A stretch of 8,527 bases of DNA from Gemmatimonadales bacterium (GCA_013816685.1 JACDDX010000058.1:1-8527); one strand, 5' to 3'; shown: positions 1 through 5,836, numbered from the stretch's first letter. Translations and numbers: made by a program. Notes: generated by a model not told the origin, from the letters alone.

Positions 1-237
1 ACCCGGATGAAACGGATGGCAACGGGCGAGCCGGCGCACCGCCAGCCATGTCCCCTTGAGTGCGCCGTGGCGAACGATCGCCTCGTGCGCGTAGCGGGAG
101 CAGGACGGGTGGAACCGGCAGCTGGGGGGCAGGAGCGGAGACAGGAGGAGCTGATAGCCGCGGATGAGCGCGGCGAGCACGACCGCGGGCAGCCGAAGGA
201 GCGTGTGGGCCACGGGATCGTGCCGTGCGAGCGCCAT
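1..237 (-). CDS. yidD: YidD, membrane protein insertion efficiency factor (partial, C-terminus outside window)
   Basis: YidD is a small membrane-associated protein that assists YidC-dependent insertion of inner-membrane proteins. Reading the minus strand from ATG at 237 gives 79 residues with no stop before the window edge, so the C-terminus is missing. The family core is plain: a hydrophobic segment followed by RGYQLLLSPLLPPSCRFHPS (residues 26–45), then CSRYA, HEAIVRHG and a terminal RLARCHPFHPG; the conserved cysteines are at 40, 46 and 73. The start lies three bases after the rnpA stop in the same frame (TGA, CGG, ATG), so translation is probably coupled to rnpA. Only a weak Shine-Dalgarno is visible. 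The order rpmH–rnpA–yidD is the standard one in bacteria, and yidC would be expected next, off the left edge. Identity is secure. Confidence 0.93.
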   Translation of the reverse strand, partial: MALARHDPVAHTLLRLPAVVLAALIRGYQLLLSPLLPPSCRFHPSCSRYAHEAIVRHGALKGTWLAVRRLARCHPFHPG

Positions 238-240
238 CCG

Positions 241-591
241 TCATCCGGGCATGGCGGCGTCGCGCCACGCCAGCAGCTCCGCACGCAGCACCGGGAAGGT
301 GGCGGCGTAGGCCTCGCGCCGCGCTCGGATGATCAGATCCCAGACCGGCTGCCGCATCTGCATGTCGCGGCGCCAGACCTCCTTGAGGCGGCGCCGCAGA
401 CGATTGCGGGCCACCGCCGAGAACTGGAACCGGGGAACGATCAGTCCCATCCGCGGATGGCCCGTCGAATTGTCGGTCCAGAGCATGTCCAGGTGCCTGA
501 GGCGCCGGCGTCGGCCGGTCGTGAGGCAGTGACGGATGTCGGACGCGCGGGCGAGCCGTCGGGCTCGTGGAACGCGCGCCGAGTTCGTCAG
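241..591 (-). CDS. rnpA: Ribonuclease P protein component (start uncertain)
   Basis: This is the protein subunit that binds RNase P RNA (rnpB, also in this window) and helps it mature tRNA 5' ends. The frame contains the family hallmarks RRLARASDIRHCLTTGRR, then GHPRMGLIVPRF and the RNR signature in ARNRLRRRLKEVWRR, followed by a C-terminal helix. The stop is TGA at 243–241. The start is a real problem. The conserved domain begins just after the rpmH stop, but no in-frame ATG, GTG or TTG lies there. I give CTG at 591–589, which overlaps the rpmH TGA by two bases and yields 116 residues, the usual family length, with a G-rich stretch just upstream. Alternatives are GTG at 675 (144 residues) and TTG at 765 (174 residues, upstream of the rpmH start). 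Identity is very likely; the start is a guess. Confidence 0.85.
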   Translation of the reverse strand: MTNSARVPRARRLARASDIRHCLTTGRRRRLRHLDMLWTDNSTGHPRMGLIVPRFQFSAVARNRLRRRLKEVWRRDMQMRQPVWDLIIRARREAYAATFPVLRAELLAWRDAAMPG

Positions 592-749
592 GAGCCCCCG
601 TGCTTCGAGGGAAGCCGCACGGTGAGTTGCTTGCGGCCCTTCTTGCGCCGCCGCGACAGGACAGCGCGTCCCCACCGCGTCGCCATGCGCGCGCGGAATC
701 CGTGCTTGTTGATCCGGCGCTTGTTGCGCGGGCGATACGACGGCTTCAT
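588..749 (-). CDS. rpmH: 50S ribosomal protein L34
   Basis: L34 is a small basic protein of the large ribosomal subunit. The 53-residue product starts MKPSYRPRNKRRINKHGFRA, continues RMATRWGRAVLSRRRKKGRK and then QLTVRLPSKHGGS, so the HGFRARM and GRxVLxxRRxKGRxxL signatures are intact. It is a few residues longer than the common 44–47 because of the C-terminal RLPSKHGGS tail. ATG at 749 has a strong Shine-Dalgarno, GGAGG at 763–759, nine bases upstream, and the predicted promoter at 778–806 gives a leader of about 20 bases. It is the first gene of the rpmH–rnpA–yidD unit, and the whole gene lies inside an open rnpA frame. Confidence 0.95.
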   Translation of the reverse strand: MKPSYRPRNKRRINKHGFRARMATRWGRAVLSRRRKKGRKQLTVRLPSKHGGS

Positions 750-757
750 CGCTGCGT

Positions 758-763
758 TCCTCC
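758..763 (-). promoter_or_regulatory. Shine-Dalgarno of rpmH
   Basis: The minus strand reads GGAGGA here, eight bases before the rpmH ATG at 749. It is the only strong ribosome binding site in the left block. The TTG codon at 765–763 that would begin the longest rnpA frame runs into this site, and so cannot use it. That weighs against the TTG start and favours rnpA translation depending on rpmH translation. Confidence 0.75.
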
Positions 764-777
764 AAAGTGAGCCCGGG

Positions 778-806
778 AACCTACTTGGCAGACCAGTTCG
801 GGTCAA
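778..806 (-). promoter_or_regulatory. Predicted sigma-70-type promoter of rpmH–rnpA–yidD
   Basis: On the minus strand TTGACC (806–801, five of six consensus bases) is followed after exactly 17 bases by TAGGTT (783–778, a weaker -10 with three of six). Transcription would begin near 771, leaving about 20 bases of leader that includes the rpmH Shine-Dalgarno. Spacing and position support it; the poor -10 limits confidence. Confidence 0.5.
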
Positions 807-899
807 GCTCCACACCCGGTCGCGCGGCGTTGTCCGGCGGCTCGAAAACCCGCGCTGTGAGCCGAAATTCTTGCCGCAATTTTTCCCGCTGCGCTTTGG

Positions 900-928
900 T
901 TGACTTTTCCACAAGCGGCCCGTAACAT
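900..928 (+). promoter_or_regulatory. Predicted dnaA promoter
   Basis: TTGACT (900–905, five of six -35 bases) and TAACAT (923–928, four of six -10 bases) are separated by exactly 17 bases. Transcription would start near 935, giving a leader of about 34 bases before the dnaA ATG at 969. The spacer carries a DnaA box overlapping the last -35 base, the arrangement expected for negative autoregulation of dnaA. The leader contains the palindrome GGACGTCC (940–947) and no good Shine-Dalgarno close to the ATG. Confidence 0.6.
905..913 (+). promoter_or_regulatory. DnaA box (8 of 9 consensus bases)
   Basis: TTTTCCACA differs from the consensus TTATCCACA by one base. It is the best DnaA-box match I found in either intergenic region flanking dnaA. 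It lies between the -35 and -10 elements of the predicted dnaA promoter, where bound DnaA would block RNA polymerase. It could also contribute to origin function. Confidence 0.6.
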
Positions 929-968
929 CTCTCCCCCAAGGACGTCCCCCACCTCGTTTCGAGTCGCG

Positions 969-2378
969 ATGCAGCTGTCGGCCAAAGAAGCATGGAAGCG
1001 CATCCTCGACGAGACGCGCCGCGAACTCCCGGATCATACGGTCCGCACCTGGCTCGAGCCCACCGAGGCGATCGCCCTCGATGGGGGTCGGTTGATCGTC
1101 GGGGCTCCGGACCAGTTCGCGGTTGAATGGAACGAGATGAAGCACGCGGAGTTGCTTTCGCGGCTGGCGGAGCCGGTACTGGGCCAGCCGACGTCGGTGG
1201 TGTTCCGGGTACAGGAAGATCGCCAGACGCGTCCACAGATGGATTTCTTCGTGGCCCCTCCACCGTCCGCCGCGCGCGCCAACGGCGACGCGACCAACGG
1301 TCGCCACGGCAGCGCCAATTCGAGCACGCAGCCGCTGAACGAGCGCTACACCTTCGATACGTTCGTGATCGGCAAATCCAACGAGCTCGCCGCTGCGGCG
1401 TCCCATGCCGCCGCCGAATCGCCGGGCAAGACGTACAATCCGCTCTTCATCTACGGCGCCACCGGGCTTGGCAAGACCCACCTGATGCAGGCCATCGCGC
1501 ATACGGTGTGCGAACGGGTCCCCGAGACCCGGGTGCTGTACGTCGGGGCCGAGCAGTTCATCAACGAGGTCATCGAGAGCATCCACAGCCGAACCATGCC
1601 CGAGTTCCGGCGGCGCTATCGTGGCGACGTGGACCTCTTCCTGGTCGATGACGTGCATTTCCTCGAAGGCAAGGAGATGACCCAGGAGGAGTTCTTCCAC
1701 ACGTTCAATGCGTTGTACGAGGGCAACCGCCAGATCGTGCTGACCTCCGACCGTCCGCCCAAGGAGCTGCCGGGCCTGGAGGCGAGGCTGGTGAGCCGGT
1801 TCGAGTGGGGTATGGTGGCCGACGTCGGGCATCCGGATCTCGAGCACCGCATCGCGATTCTCCGGAAGAAGCAGGAGCAGGACCACCTCGAGACCACGAT
1901 TCCCGACAACGTGCTGCGCTTCATCGCCGAGCACGTGCGCTCGAATGTGCGCGAGCTGGAGGGCTGTATCATCAAGCTGCTCCTCTTCGCGTCGCTCAAG
2001 CACAAGGAAGTGTCGATCGAGCTGGCGCGGGAGGCGCTCTCCGACAAGATTCGGCCCGGCGAAGGCGCCGACGGGGCCGAGCGGGCGCTGCCCTCCATCA
2101 ACAAGGTGCAGGAGGTCGTGGCGCGTCGCTGGGGCGTCACGCCGGACGGGCTGCGCAGCAAGGCGCGAATCAAGACGCTGACGGTCCCGCGCCAGATCGC
2201 GATGTATCTTGCGCGCGAGCTGCTGGAGATGCAGCTCGTCGAAATCGGCCAGGCGTTCGGCGGGCGCGATCATTCGACCGTCATTCACAGCGTCGACAAG
2301 GTGACGCAGCAGATGACGCGCGATCGCGCCTTCCGCGAGCGGATCGAGCATGCGCGCCAGGAGTTGTGCGCAGAATAA
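969..2378 (+). CDS. dnaA: Chromosomal replication initiator protein DnaA
   Basis: DnaA binds DnaA boxes at oriC, opens the duplex as an ATP-bound filament and loads the replicative helicase. The 469-residue product has all four domains. The N-terminal helicase/DnaA-interaction domain is about residues 1–85, with AWKRIL and TWLEP. A short polar linker with Ala, Asn, Gly and Ser spans about 95–122. The AAA+ ATPase is about 125–340, with Walker A GATGLGKT (163–170), Walker B LFLVDDVH (223–230), sensor 1 IVLTSDR (256–262), LVSRFEWG with the arginine finger (274–281) and sensor 2 RELEG (328–332). The C-terminal DNA-binding domain carries GGRDHSTVIHSV (431–442). ATG at 969 is the only start that begins at the conserved N-terminus; the upstream in-frame TTG at 900 is inside the promoter -35. 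The Shine-Dalgarno is weak. The gene is divergent from rpmH and is followed by the origin-like gap and dnaN. Confidence 0.97.
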   Translation: MQLSAKEAWKRILDETRRELPDHTVRTWLEPTEAIALDGGRLIVGAPDQFAVEWNEMKHAELLSRLAEPVLGQPTSVVFRVQEDRQTRPQMDFFVAPPPSAARANGDATNGRHGSANSSTQPLNERYTFDTFVIGKSNELAAAASHAAAESPGKTYNPLFIYGATGLGKTHLMQAIAHTVCERVPETRVLYVGAEQFINEVIESIHSRTMPEFRRRYRGDVDLFLVDDVHFLEGKEMTQEEFFHTFNALYEGNRQIVLTSDRPPKELPGLEARLVSRFEWGMVADVGHPDLEHRIAILRKKQEQDHLETTIPDNVLRFIAEHVRSNVRELEGCIIKLLLFASLKHKEVSIELAREALSDKIRPGEGADGAERALPSINKVQEVVARRWGVTPDGLRSKARIKTLTVPRQIAMYLARELLEMQLVEIGQAFGGRDHSTVIHSVDKVTQQMTRDRAFRERIEHARQELCAE

Positions 2379-2531
2379 TCCCCGCGCCGTGTGCGTGGCT
2401 GTGGGAACTCTGGATCGTGGTGGACGAATCGCGCAGTGGTCCCCACTCGACACACGCAGTCGACATGAACGTGACGTCGAACAGACAACAGCGACGGCGG
2501 GTTAGCGCGCCGGTCCACATATCCAGACCCT

Positions 2532-2546
2532 CTACTGCTACTGCTA
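2532..2546 (-). promoter_or_regulatory. DnaA-trio-like triplet array
   Basis: The plus strand reads CTA CTG CTA CTG CTA, so the minus strand reads TAG CAG TAG CAG TAG. DnaA-trios are described as 3'-(G/A)AT-5' triplets bound by the DnaA filament on single-stranded DNA. Three of the five triplets here match fully and two match except at the third base, while keeping the central A. The array begins four bases after the ATATCCAGA box and ends at the AT-rich stretch. Confidence 0.55.
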
Positions 2547-2553
2547 GTTCTTT

Positions 2554-2559
2554 TATACT
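2554..2559 (+). promoter_or_regulatory. Possible -10 element for dnaN
   Basis: TATACT matches five of six -10 consensus bases and would start transcription near 2566, shortly before dnaN. No convincing -35 lies 16–18 bases upstream, where the DnaA-trio-like triplets sit. It may simply be part of the AT-rich unwinding region, with dnaN read through from dnaA. Confidence 0.3.
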
Positions 2560-2588
2560 GGTGTAATAGTCTTTGCTTATAGCATGCC

Positions 2589-2594
2589 GAGGAG
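2589..2594 (+). promoter_or_regulatory. Shine-Dalgarno that decides the dnaN start
   Basis: GAGGAG lies four bases before ATG 2599 and inside the first codons of the frame that would begin at ATG 2584. It supports 2599 as the true dnaN start, although the spacing is slightly short. Confidence 0.6.
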
Positions 2595-2598
2595 CGGG

Positions 2599-3711
2599 AT
2601 GAAGCTGACGATCACGCGGGAGCAACTCCAGGAAGGTCTCGTCGCCGTGGCCGCCAGCGTTCCGGCCAAAACGACGCTGCCCATCCTGTCCAACATCCTG
2701 CTCGAGGCCACGAAGGACGGCATCAGGCTCTCCGGCACCGACCTCGACATTGCGGTGAGCACGACGGTGCCCGCCTCGGTGGACCAGGAGGGCGCCATCA
2801 CGCTGCCCGCCAGGAAGCTGGTCGAGATCGTGCGCGAGCTGCCGAGCGCGGCGATCCGGCTCACCGCGTCCGGTGAGCAGCGGGTGACCATCGAGTGCGG
2901 GCGCTCCCGGTTCCGGCTCCTCGGTCTGCCGCGCGAGGAGTTTCCCGCCTTTCCGACGGTGAAGTTCGAGAACGGGTGGCGCACCTCGTCGAAGGATCTC
3001 CAGAAGCTCATCGCGCACGTGGCGTTCGCCGCCAGCACGGAGGAAAGCCGGCCGATCCTCAATGGAGTGCTCTGGGAGCTGCGGCCCGAGCGTATGCGCA
3101 TGGTGGCGACCAATGGCCATCGACTGGCGCGGATGGACGTGCCGGTGAGTACGGCCGGCGGCGCCCAGGCCGACCTCATCGTGCCGCCCAAGGCGCTGGA
3201 GCAGATCCGCCGGCTGTTCCGCTCCGAGGAAGACGTCGAGATCGCGCGGAGCGAAAATCACCTGGGCTTCCGCTCGAGCTCGACCCAGGTGTTTACCCGC
3301 CTGATCGAGGGTCCGTACCCGAACTACGAGCAGGTCATCCCCCGCGACAACGACAAGACCGCCACCGCCGACAAGGCCGCCCTGACGTCCGCCCTTCGCC
3401 GCATGAGCATCGTGGCGAGCGACCAGACCCACCGGATCCGGATGGGTTTCGCCGGCGGATCGTGCAAGCTGTCGGTGCAGACGCCAGATTTAGGCGAAGC
3501 GCAGGAGGAGCTCACCGTGACCTATGACGGCGAGCCGCTCGAGATCGGGTTCAACGCCGCCTACCTGCTGGAGATTCTCAAGTTCATCCCGAGTGACGAG
3601 GTCCGGCTCACCTTCAAGGCACCGGAACGCGCCGCGACCTGCGAGCCGGTCGGCTGGAATGACCCGGCCAGCTATCTGACGCTGGTCATGCCGCTTCGGC
3701 TGGTGGACTAG
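2599..3711 (+). CDS. dnaN: DNA polymerase III beta subunit (sliding clamp)
   Basis: The beta clamp is a ring-shaped homodimer that tethers the replicative polymerase and other partners to DNA. The 370-residue product is of standard length and begins with the canonical MKLTITREQL. Family landmarks are LPILSNILLEA (about 27–37), the GTDLDIAV strand, EESRPILNGV in the middle domain, GHRLARMDV, LIEGPYPNYEQVIP in the third domain and the C-terminal VMPLRL, equivalent to the conserved MPMRL near the partner-binding pocket. An upstream in-frame ATG at 2584 would add MPRSG, but the Shine-Dalgarno and conserved N-terminus favour 2599. The TAG stop is directly followed by the ATG of the next gene. Its place after dnaA is the usual one. 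Confidence 0.97.
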   Translation: MKLTITREQLQEGLVAVAASVPAKTTLPILSNILLEATKDGIRLSGTDLDIAVSTTVPASVDQEGAITLPARKLVEIVRELPSAAIRLTASGEQRVTIECGRSRFRLLGLPREEFPAFPTVKFENGWRTSSKDLQKLIAHVAFAASTEESRPILNGVLWELRPERMRMVATNGHRLARMDVPVSTAGGAQADLIVPPKALEQIRRLFRSEEDVEIARSENHLGFRSSSTQVFTRLIEGPYPNYEQVIPRDNDKTATADKAALTSALRRMSIVASDQTHRIRMGFAGGSCKLSVQTPDLGEAQEELTVTYDGEPLEIGFNAAYLLEILKFIPSDEVRLTFKAPERAATCEPVGWNDPASYLTLVMPLRLVD

Positions 3712-3975
3712 ATGGTGCGAACCCAGGGTCGTTCGGGCGGTTCCCTCGCCCTCGCCGTGCTCGCCGGCATCATGGTGGGCGCGGGCGCCGCGCTCCTGCT
3801 CACCCCGCACCGAGGGGAAGACGTGCGTCGCCGGCTCCGCTCCGGGCTGGGCCGCATCACGACCGGCGCGATGGATCTCTGGAGCGGCGACAGCACCGAG
3901 GACGAGACGCGGCCCGGCCGGGTGCCGGTCCGCACCGTCCAGGAGCTCGGTCGCGATCCCGATCAGGTCTTCTGA
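3712..3975 (+). CDS. YtxH-like small membrane protein
   Basis: An 87-residue protein with one predicted membrane segment (about residues 12–30, LALAVLAGIMVGAGAALLL). It is followed at once by TPHRGEDVRRRLRSGLGR and a charged C-terminal tail ending in DPDQVF. A glycine/alanine-rich helix followed by LLxPxxGExxRxxL is typical of YtxH-type proteins, which are stress- or envelope-associated in some bacteria but have no firmly known activity. The ATG abuts the dnaN stop with no gap, so the two are almost certainly cotranscribed and translation may be coupled; only a weak GGTGG precedes it. It occupies the position where recF often follows dnaN. The family call is by pattern only. Confidence 0.75.
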   Translation: MVRTQGRSGGSLALAVLAGIMVGAGAALLLTPHRGEDVRRRLRSGLGRITTGAMDLWSGDSTEDETRPGRVPVRTVQELGRDPDQVF

Positions 3976-4032
3976 CGGCGCGGTTGATCCTCGGTTGATG
4001 CTCGATGGCCAAGCTGGGTGCGGGAGCCGTGA

Positions 4033-4112
4033 GCGGCCCCGCAGTCGAGCGAAGCGAGCGGAGCACCGGACGAAAAAAGCGAGCGGGGCCGCACCTCACC
4101 AGGTGTGGCCCC
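4033..4112. terminator. Hairpin terminator region between convergent units
   Basis: The main hairpin is GGGGCCGCACCT (4085–4096), loop CACC, AGGTGTGGCCCC (4101–4112): twelve pairs with one G·U wobble. On the minus strand it is followed six bases later by a six-T run (4078–4073), so it looks like an intrinsic terminator for the lipoprotein gene that ends at 4152. On the plus strand the same stem follows the YtxH-like gene but has no T run. A second perfect 10-base arm pair, GCGGCCCCGC (4033–4042) with GCGGGGCCGC (4083–4092), shares the left arm of the main hairpin, so the two folds exclude each other. The rest of the gap 3976–4151 holds nothing else I recognise. Confidence 0.7.
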
Positions 4113-4151
4113 GTTCACGCGATCGCCTCGGCACAGTTCGAGGGACGCGCT

Positions 4152-5048
4152 CTACTGTTTCCGGATCCGGTAGCGCGCCGACTGCTTGACCGGCACGGTC
4201 TGCCCCACCGCTGGCACCGTGATGGTCATGTTGCCCGAGTCGCTGCCTTCGGCCGCCAGGAGGGTGCCGTCACGGCCCAGGTAGGCGACACCGAGTCGAG
4301 CGCCGCTCGACGTCATCTCAAGCGTTTGATCGGCCTGCTTCCCGGTTCCGCTCCGCGCGTATCGTGCGGCGCTCTCGAGCCTCAGCGCCCTCGTGCCGCC
4401 CGGCTCCTCACCCTCGACGGCGCGGGTATGCGTCACCAGTTGCTCGGTGACGTCGAAGGCGTCGGCTTTGACTGGCGCCTGCGCGCTATCGGACCATTGC
4501 ATTCCCGCCCTCGCACCGCCGGCCGGCAGCGTCGGAAACAGAAGCGGCAGACTCGAGGCGACCTGATCGCCCAGCGAGCTGGCCTTGTCCGCGCGAACGC
4601 CCGACAGGCGGCCGGCCGGGGAAAGCTGCGCCGTCCACCGCGTTCCGCTCGCCAGATAGAGCGAATCGGAAGGCAACGGCTGCCCGCCCGACGTCCCCCG
4701 CAACGAATCCAGCACGATCATCGCCTGGAACCCGCCGGACGCCTCCGCGAGGCTCACCCGGAGGAACGCCGTCCGATCCACCACCTGCACCTGCGACGCG
4801 CCGCCCGGAAGCTGAAGATCGAGACTGTCGTGGCGGTTGAGGGTGTAGCGTACGCTTTTCGTCGGGCGATAGTGATAGGCATCGCCCCTCGGTGCCGGCG
4901 TGCCGCGATTGGTCGTCGCGGACTCGCCCGGTCGCGATGGTGCCGGCGTGCCGGCGGGCGCGGTCGAGGTGGCCGACCCGCAGCCGGCCAGCACCCCGGC
5001 TAGGACGAGGCCGCTCAGGACGAGGCCGCTGAGGACGTGCGCACTCAT
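4152..5048 (-). CDS. Predicted exported lipoprotein, paralogue of the upstream gene
   Basis: I do not recognise a named function. The 298-residue product begins with a lipoprotein signal peptide: MSAHV, a hydrophobic run containing LSGLV twice, and lipobox LAGC with the lipidated cysteine at 23. A Pro/Thr/Ser-rich linker (about 28–55) should extend it from the membrane, then a domain of about 240 residues rich in beta-like stretches follows. This domain aligns with the product of 5045–5830: VRY near its start, VxDSxxG (about 112–118), GxLxG (146–150), FPxxxAGxxAGxxWSD (171–187) and ITV near the end. No catalytic motif is visible, so a binding or structural envelope role is possible but unproven. 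The ATG overlaps the upstream stop as ATGA and there is no clear Shine-Dalgarno, which points to translational coupling. The hairpin with a T run downstream should end the transcript. Confidence 0.78.
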   Translation of the reverse strand: MSAHVLSGLVLSGLVLAGVLAGCGSATSTAPAGTPAPSRPGESATTNRGTPAPRGDAYHYRPTKSVRYTLNRHDSLDLQLPGGASQVQVVDRTAFLRVSLAEASGGFQAMIVLDSLRGTSGGQPLPSDSLYLASGTRWTAQLSPAGRLSGVRADKASSLGDQVASSLPLLFPTLPAGGARAGMQWSDSAQAPVKADAFDVTEQLVTHTRAVEGEEPGGTRALRLESAARYARSGTGKQADQTLEMTSSGARLGVAYLGRDGTLLAAEGSDSGNMTITVPAVGQTVPVKQSARYRIRKQ

Positions 5049-5830
5049 GTGAGCACGGTAACCTTGATAGTCTGTGCCACCGTGATCGGCAGCGGCTTGG
5101 GCGCGAACGATCCTGTGACCTTGAGCTCGGAGCGCTGTCGCCAGTCGCCACCCAGATACCGGCCGTCCGGGGTGACGTAGTAGGTGCCGCTGCCGGTGCC
5201 GGTGCCTTCGATTTTCGCGGGCCCGCTGGGCGTCGTCTGGGTCCCACCGACCGACGAGGTGAAGTCACTCGTCACCTGGACCGCCTGGCGCGCCTTCGGA
5301 TGCCGGCCCGGAGCCGTCGCGTAGCGTGTCACCCGGCGCACGGTGACGCTGTCGGTCCCCTGCCCCGTCTTGCGCGCCGTGGTGTCCGACCACCGCTGAC
5401 CGGCCTTGAGTCCAGCGCGTACCCAGGGAAAGAAATCCGCCAGGAGCCCCTGCACCCGGGCGCCCGCGCCAGATTCGGAGACCGGCTCCAGCCCGTCGAG
5501 CTTGCCCTGTCCGTCGAGGAAACCGTGGAATGCCGAGCCCTTCGCGCTGTCCAGCACCGGTTTCGGGATCGGTGTCGCGCTGTCGCCCTTCACCGAGTCC
5601 ATCACCACGTGCACCGACCTGCCGCCGGCACTGTCGGCGATGGTCACGGTGACGAAGCTCGACGTCGTGAACGTGAGCGTCTGCCTGGTGCCGCCCATCG
5701 CCGACGGATCGACCTCCTGGCTCAGCGTCTGGTCCACCCGGTAGCGGACCGTCGTGGGTGCGCCGGTGTCCGGTGGCGCGGCGCCGGCACCGACGGACAG
5801 GGCGGAGAGCACCAGCAGGCGAAGCAGCAT
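5045..5830 (-). CDS. Predicted secreted protein of unknown function
   Basis: A 261-residue protein with a short signal peptide (MLLRLLVLSALSVGAGA, likely cleavage after AGA at about 17) and no lipobox cysteine, so it is probably periplasmic or released. The mature part has VRYRVDQTLSQEV, then alternating Thr/Val-rich strands, VVMDSVKGD (75–83), GKLDGLEP, FFPWVRAGLKAGQRWSDTT (133–151) and GTGTGSGTYYVTPDGRYLGG (209–228). The downstream lipoprotein shares the spacing of these motifs, so the pair looks like an old tandem duplication. The ATG at 830 bases past 5000 (5830–5828) has a good Shine-Dalgarno, GAGGA at 5841–5837, six bases away. Only 38 bases separate it from the rnpB terminator, leaving little room for its own promoter. 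No enzyme motif is seen and function is unknown. Confidence 0.8.
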   Translation of the reverse strand: MLLRLLVLSALSVGAGAAPPDTGAPTTVRYRVDQTLSQEVDPSAMGGTRQTLTFTTSSFVTVTIADSAGGRSVHVVMDSVKGDSATPIPKPVLDSAKGSAFHGFLDGQGKLDGLEPVSESGAGARVQGLLADFFPWVRAGLKAGQRWSDTTARKTGQGTDSVTVRRVTRYATAPGRHPKARQAVQVTSDFTSSVGGTQTTPSGPAKIEGTGTGSGTYYVTPDGRYLGGDWRQRSELKVTGSFAPKPLPITVAQTIKVTVLT

Positions 5831-5836
5831 CCCGTA

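Larger units (their letters stand above)
2379..2583. other. Putative replication origin (oriC) in the dnaA–dnaN gap
   Basis: This gap of roughly 205 bases encodes no protein I can support. Its left part is G+C-rich with degenerate DnaA-box-like sites, for example TGTGGGAAC at 2400–2408, and a small hairpin AGTGG-TCC-CCACT at 2435–2447. Its right part (2511–2583) has two tandem box-like sites, CGGTCCACA (2511–2519) and ATATCCAGA (2519–2527, seven of nine consensus bases). They are followed by CTA CTG CTA CTG CTA (2532–2546) and a run markedly richer in A+T than the window. This box–triplet–AT-rich order matches the known basal unwinding system of bacterial origins. The left block and dnaA–dnaN diverge around this region, as expected near oriC. 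Confidence 0.65.

Noticed and set aside
781..912. Minus-strand 43-codon frame from GTG 912 to TAG 781, with a fairly protein-like composition (many Lys, Glu and Gln)
   Set aside because: It has no Shine-Dalgarno and lies across the dnaA promoter and DnaA box at one end and the rpmH promoter at the other. Its third-position G+C is lower than in the real genes. It could be real only if conserved in relatives.
900..968. TTG at 900 as an upstream start for dnaA, adding 23 residues
   Set aside because: The TTG is the -35 element of the promoter, so the codon would lie upstream of the transcript. The added residues are not typical of DnaA, whereas MQLSAKEAWKRIL is a normal N-terminus.
2400..2447. 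Further DnaA boxes in the left half of the dnaA–dnaN gap (TGTGGGAAC, GGTGGACGA) and the small AGTGG/CCACT hairpin
   Set aside because: They differ from consensus at three or more positions and the hairpin has only five pairs, so I mention them within the origin but do not call them separately.
588..2453. Very long minus-strand frame of 621 codons
   Set aside because: Only its last 53 codons are real (rpmH). The rest mirrors dnaA in the antisense direction, a common artefact in G+C-rich genes, and would lack any recognisable domain.
2584..2598. ATG at 2584 as the dnaN start
   Set aside because: The GAGGAG ribosome binding site falls inside these codons and the conserved N-terminus MKLTI begins at 2599.
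4005..5003. Plus-strand frame of 332 codons opposite the lipoprotein gene
   Set aside because: It begins before the terminator, runs antisense to a gene with a clear signal peptide and lipobox, and is strongly Arg-rich, typical of a shadow frame.
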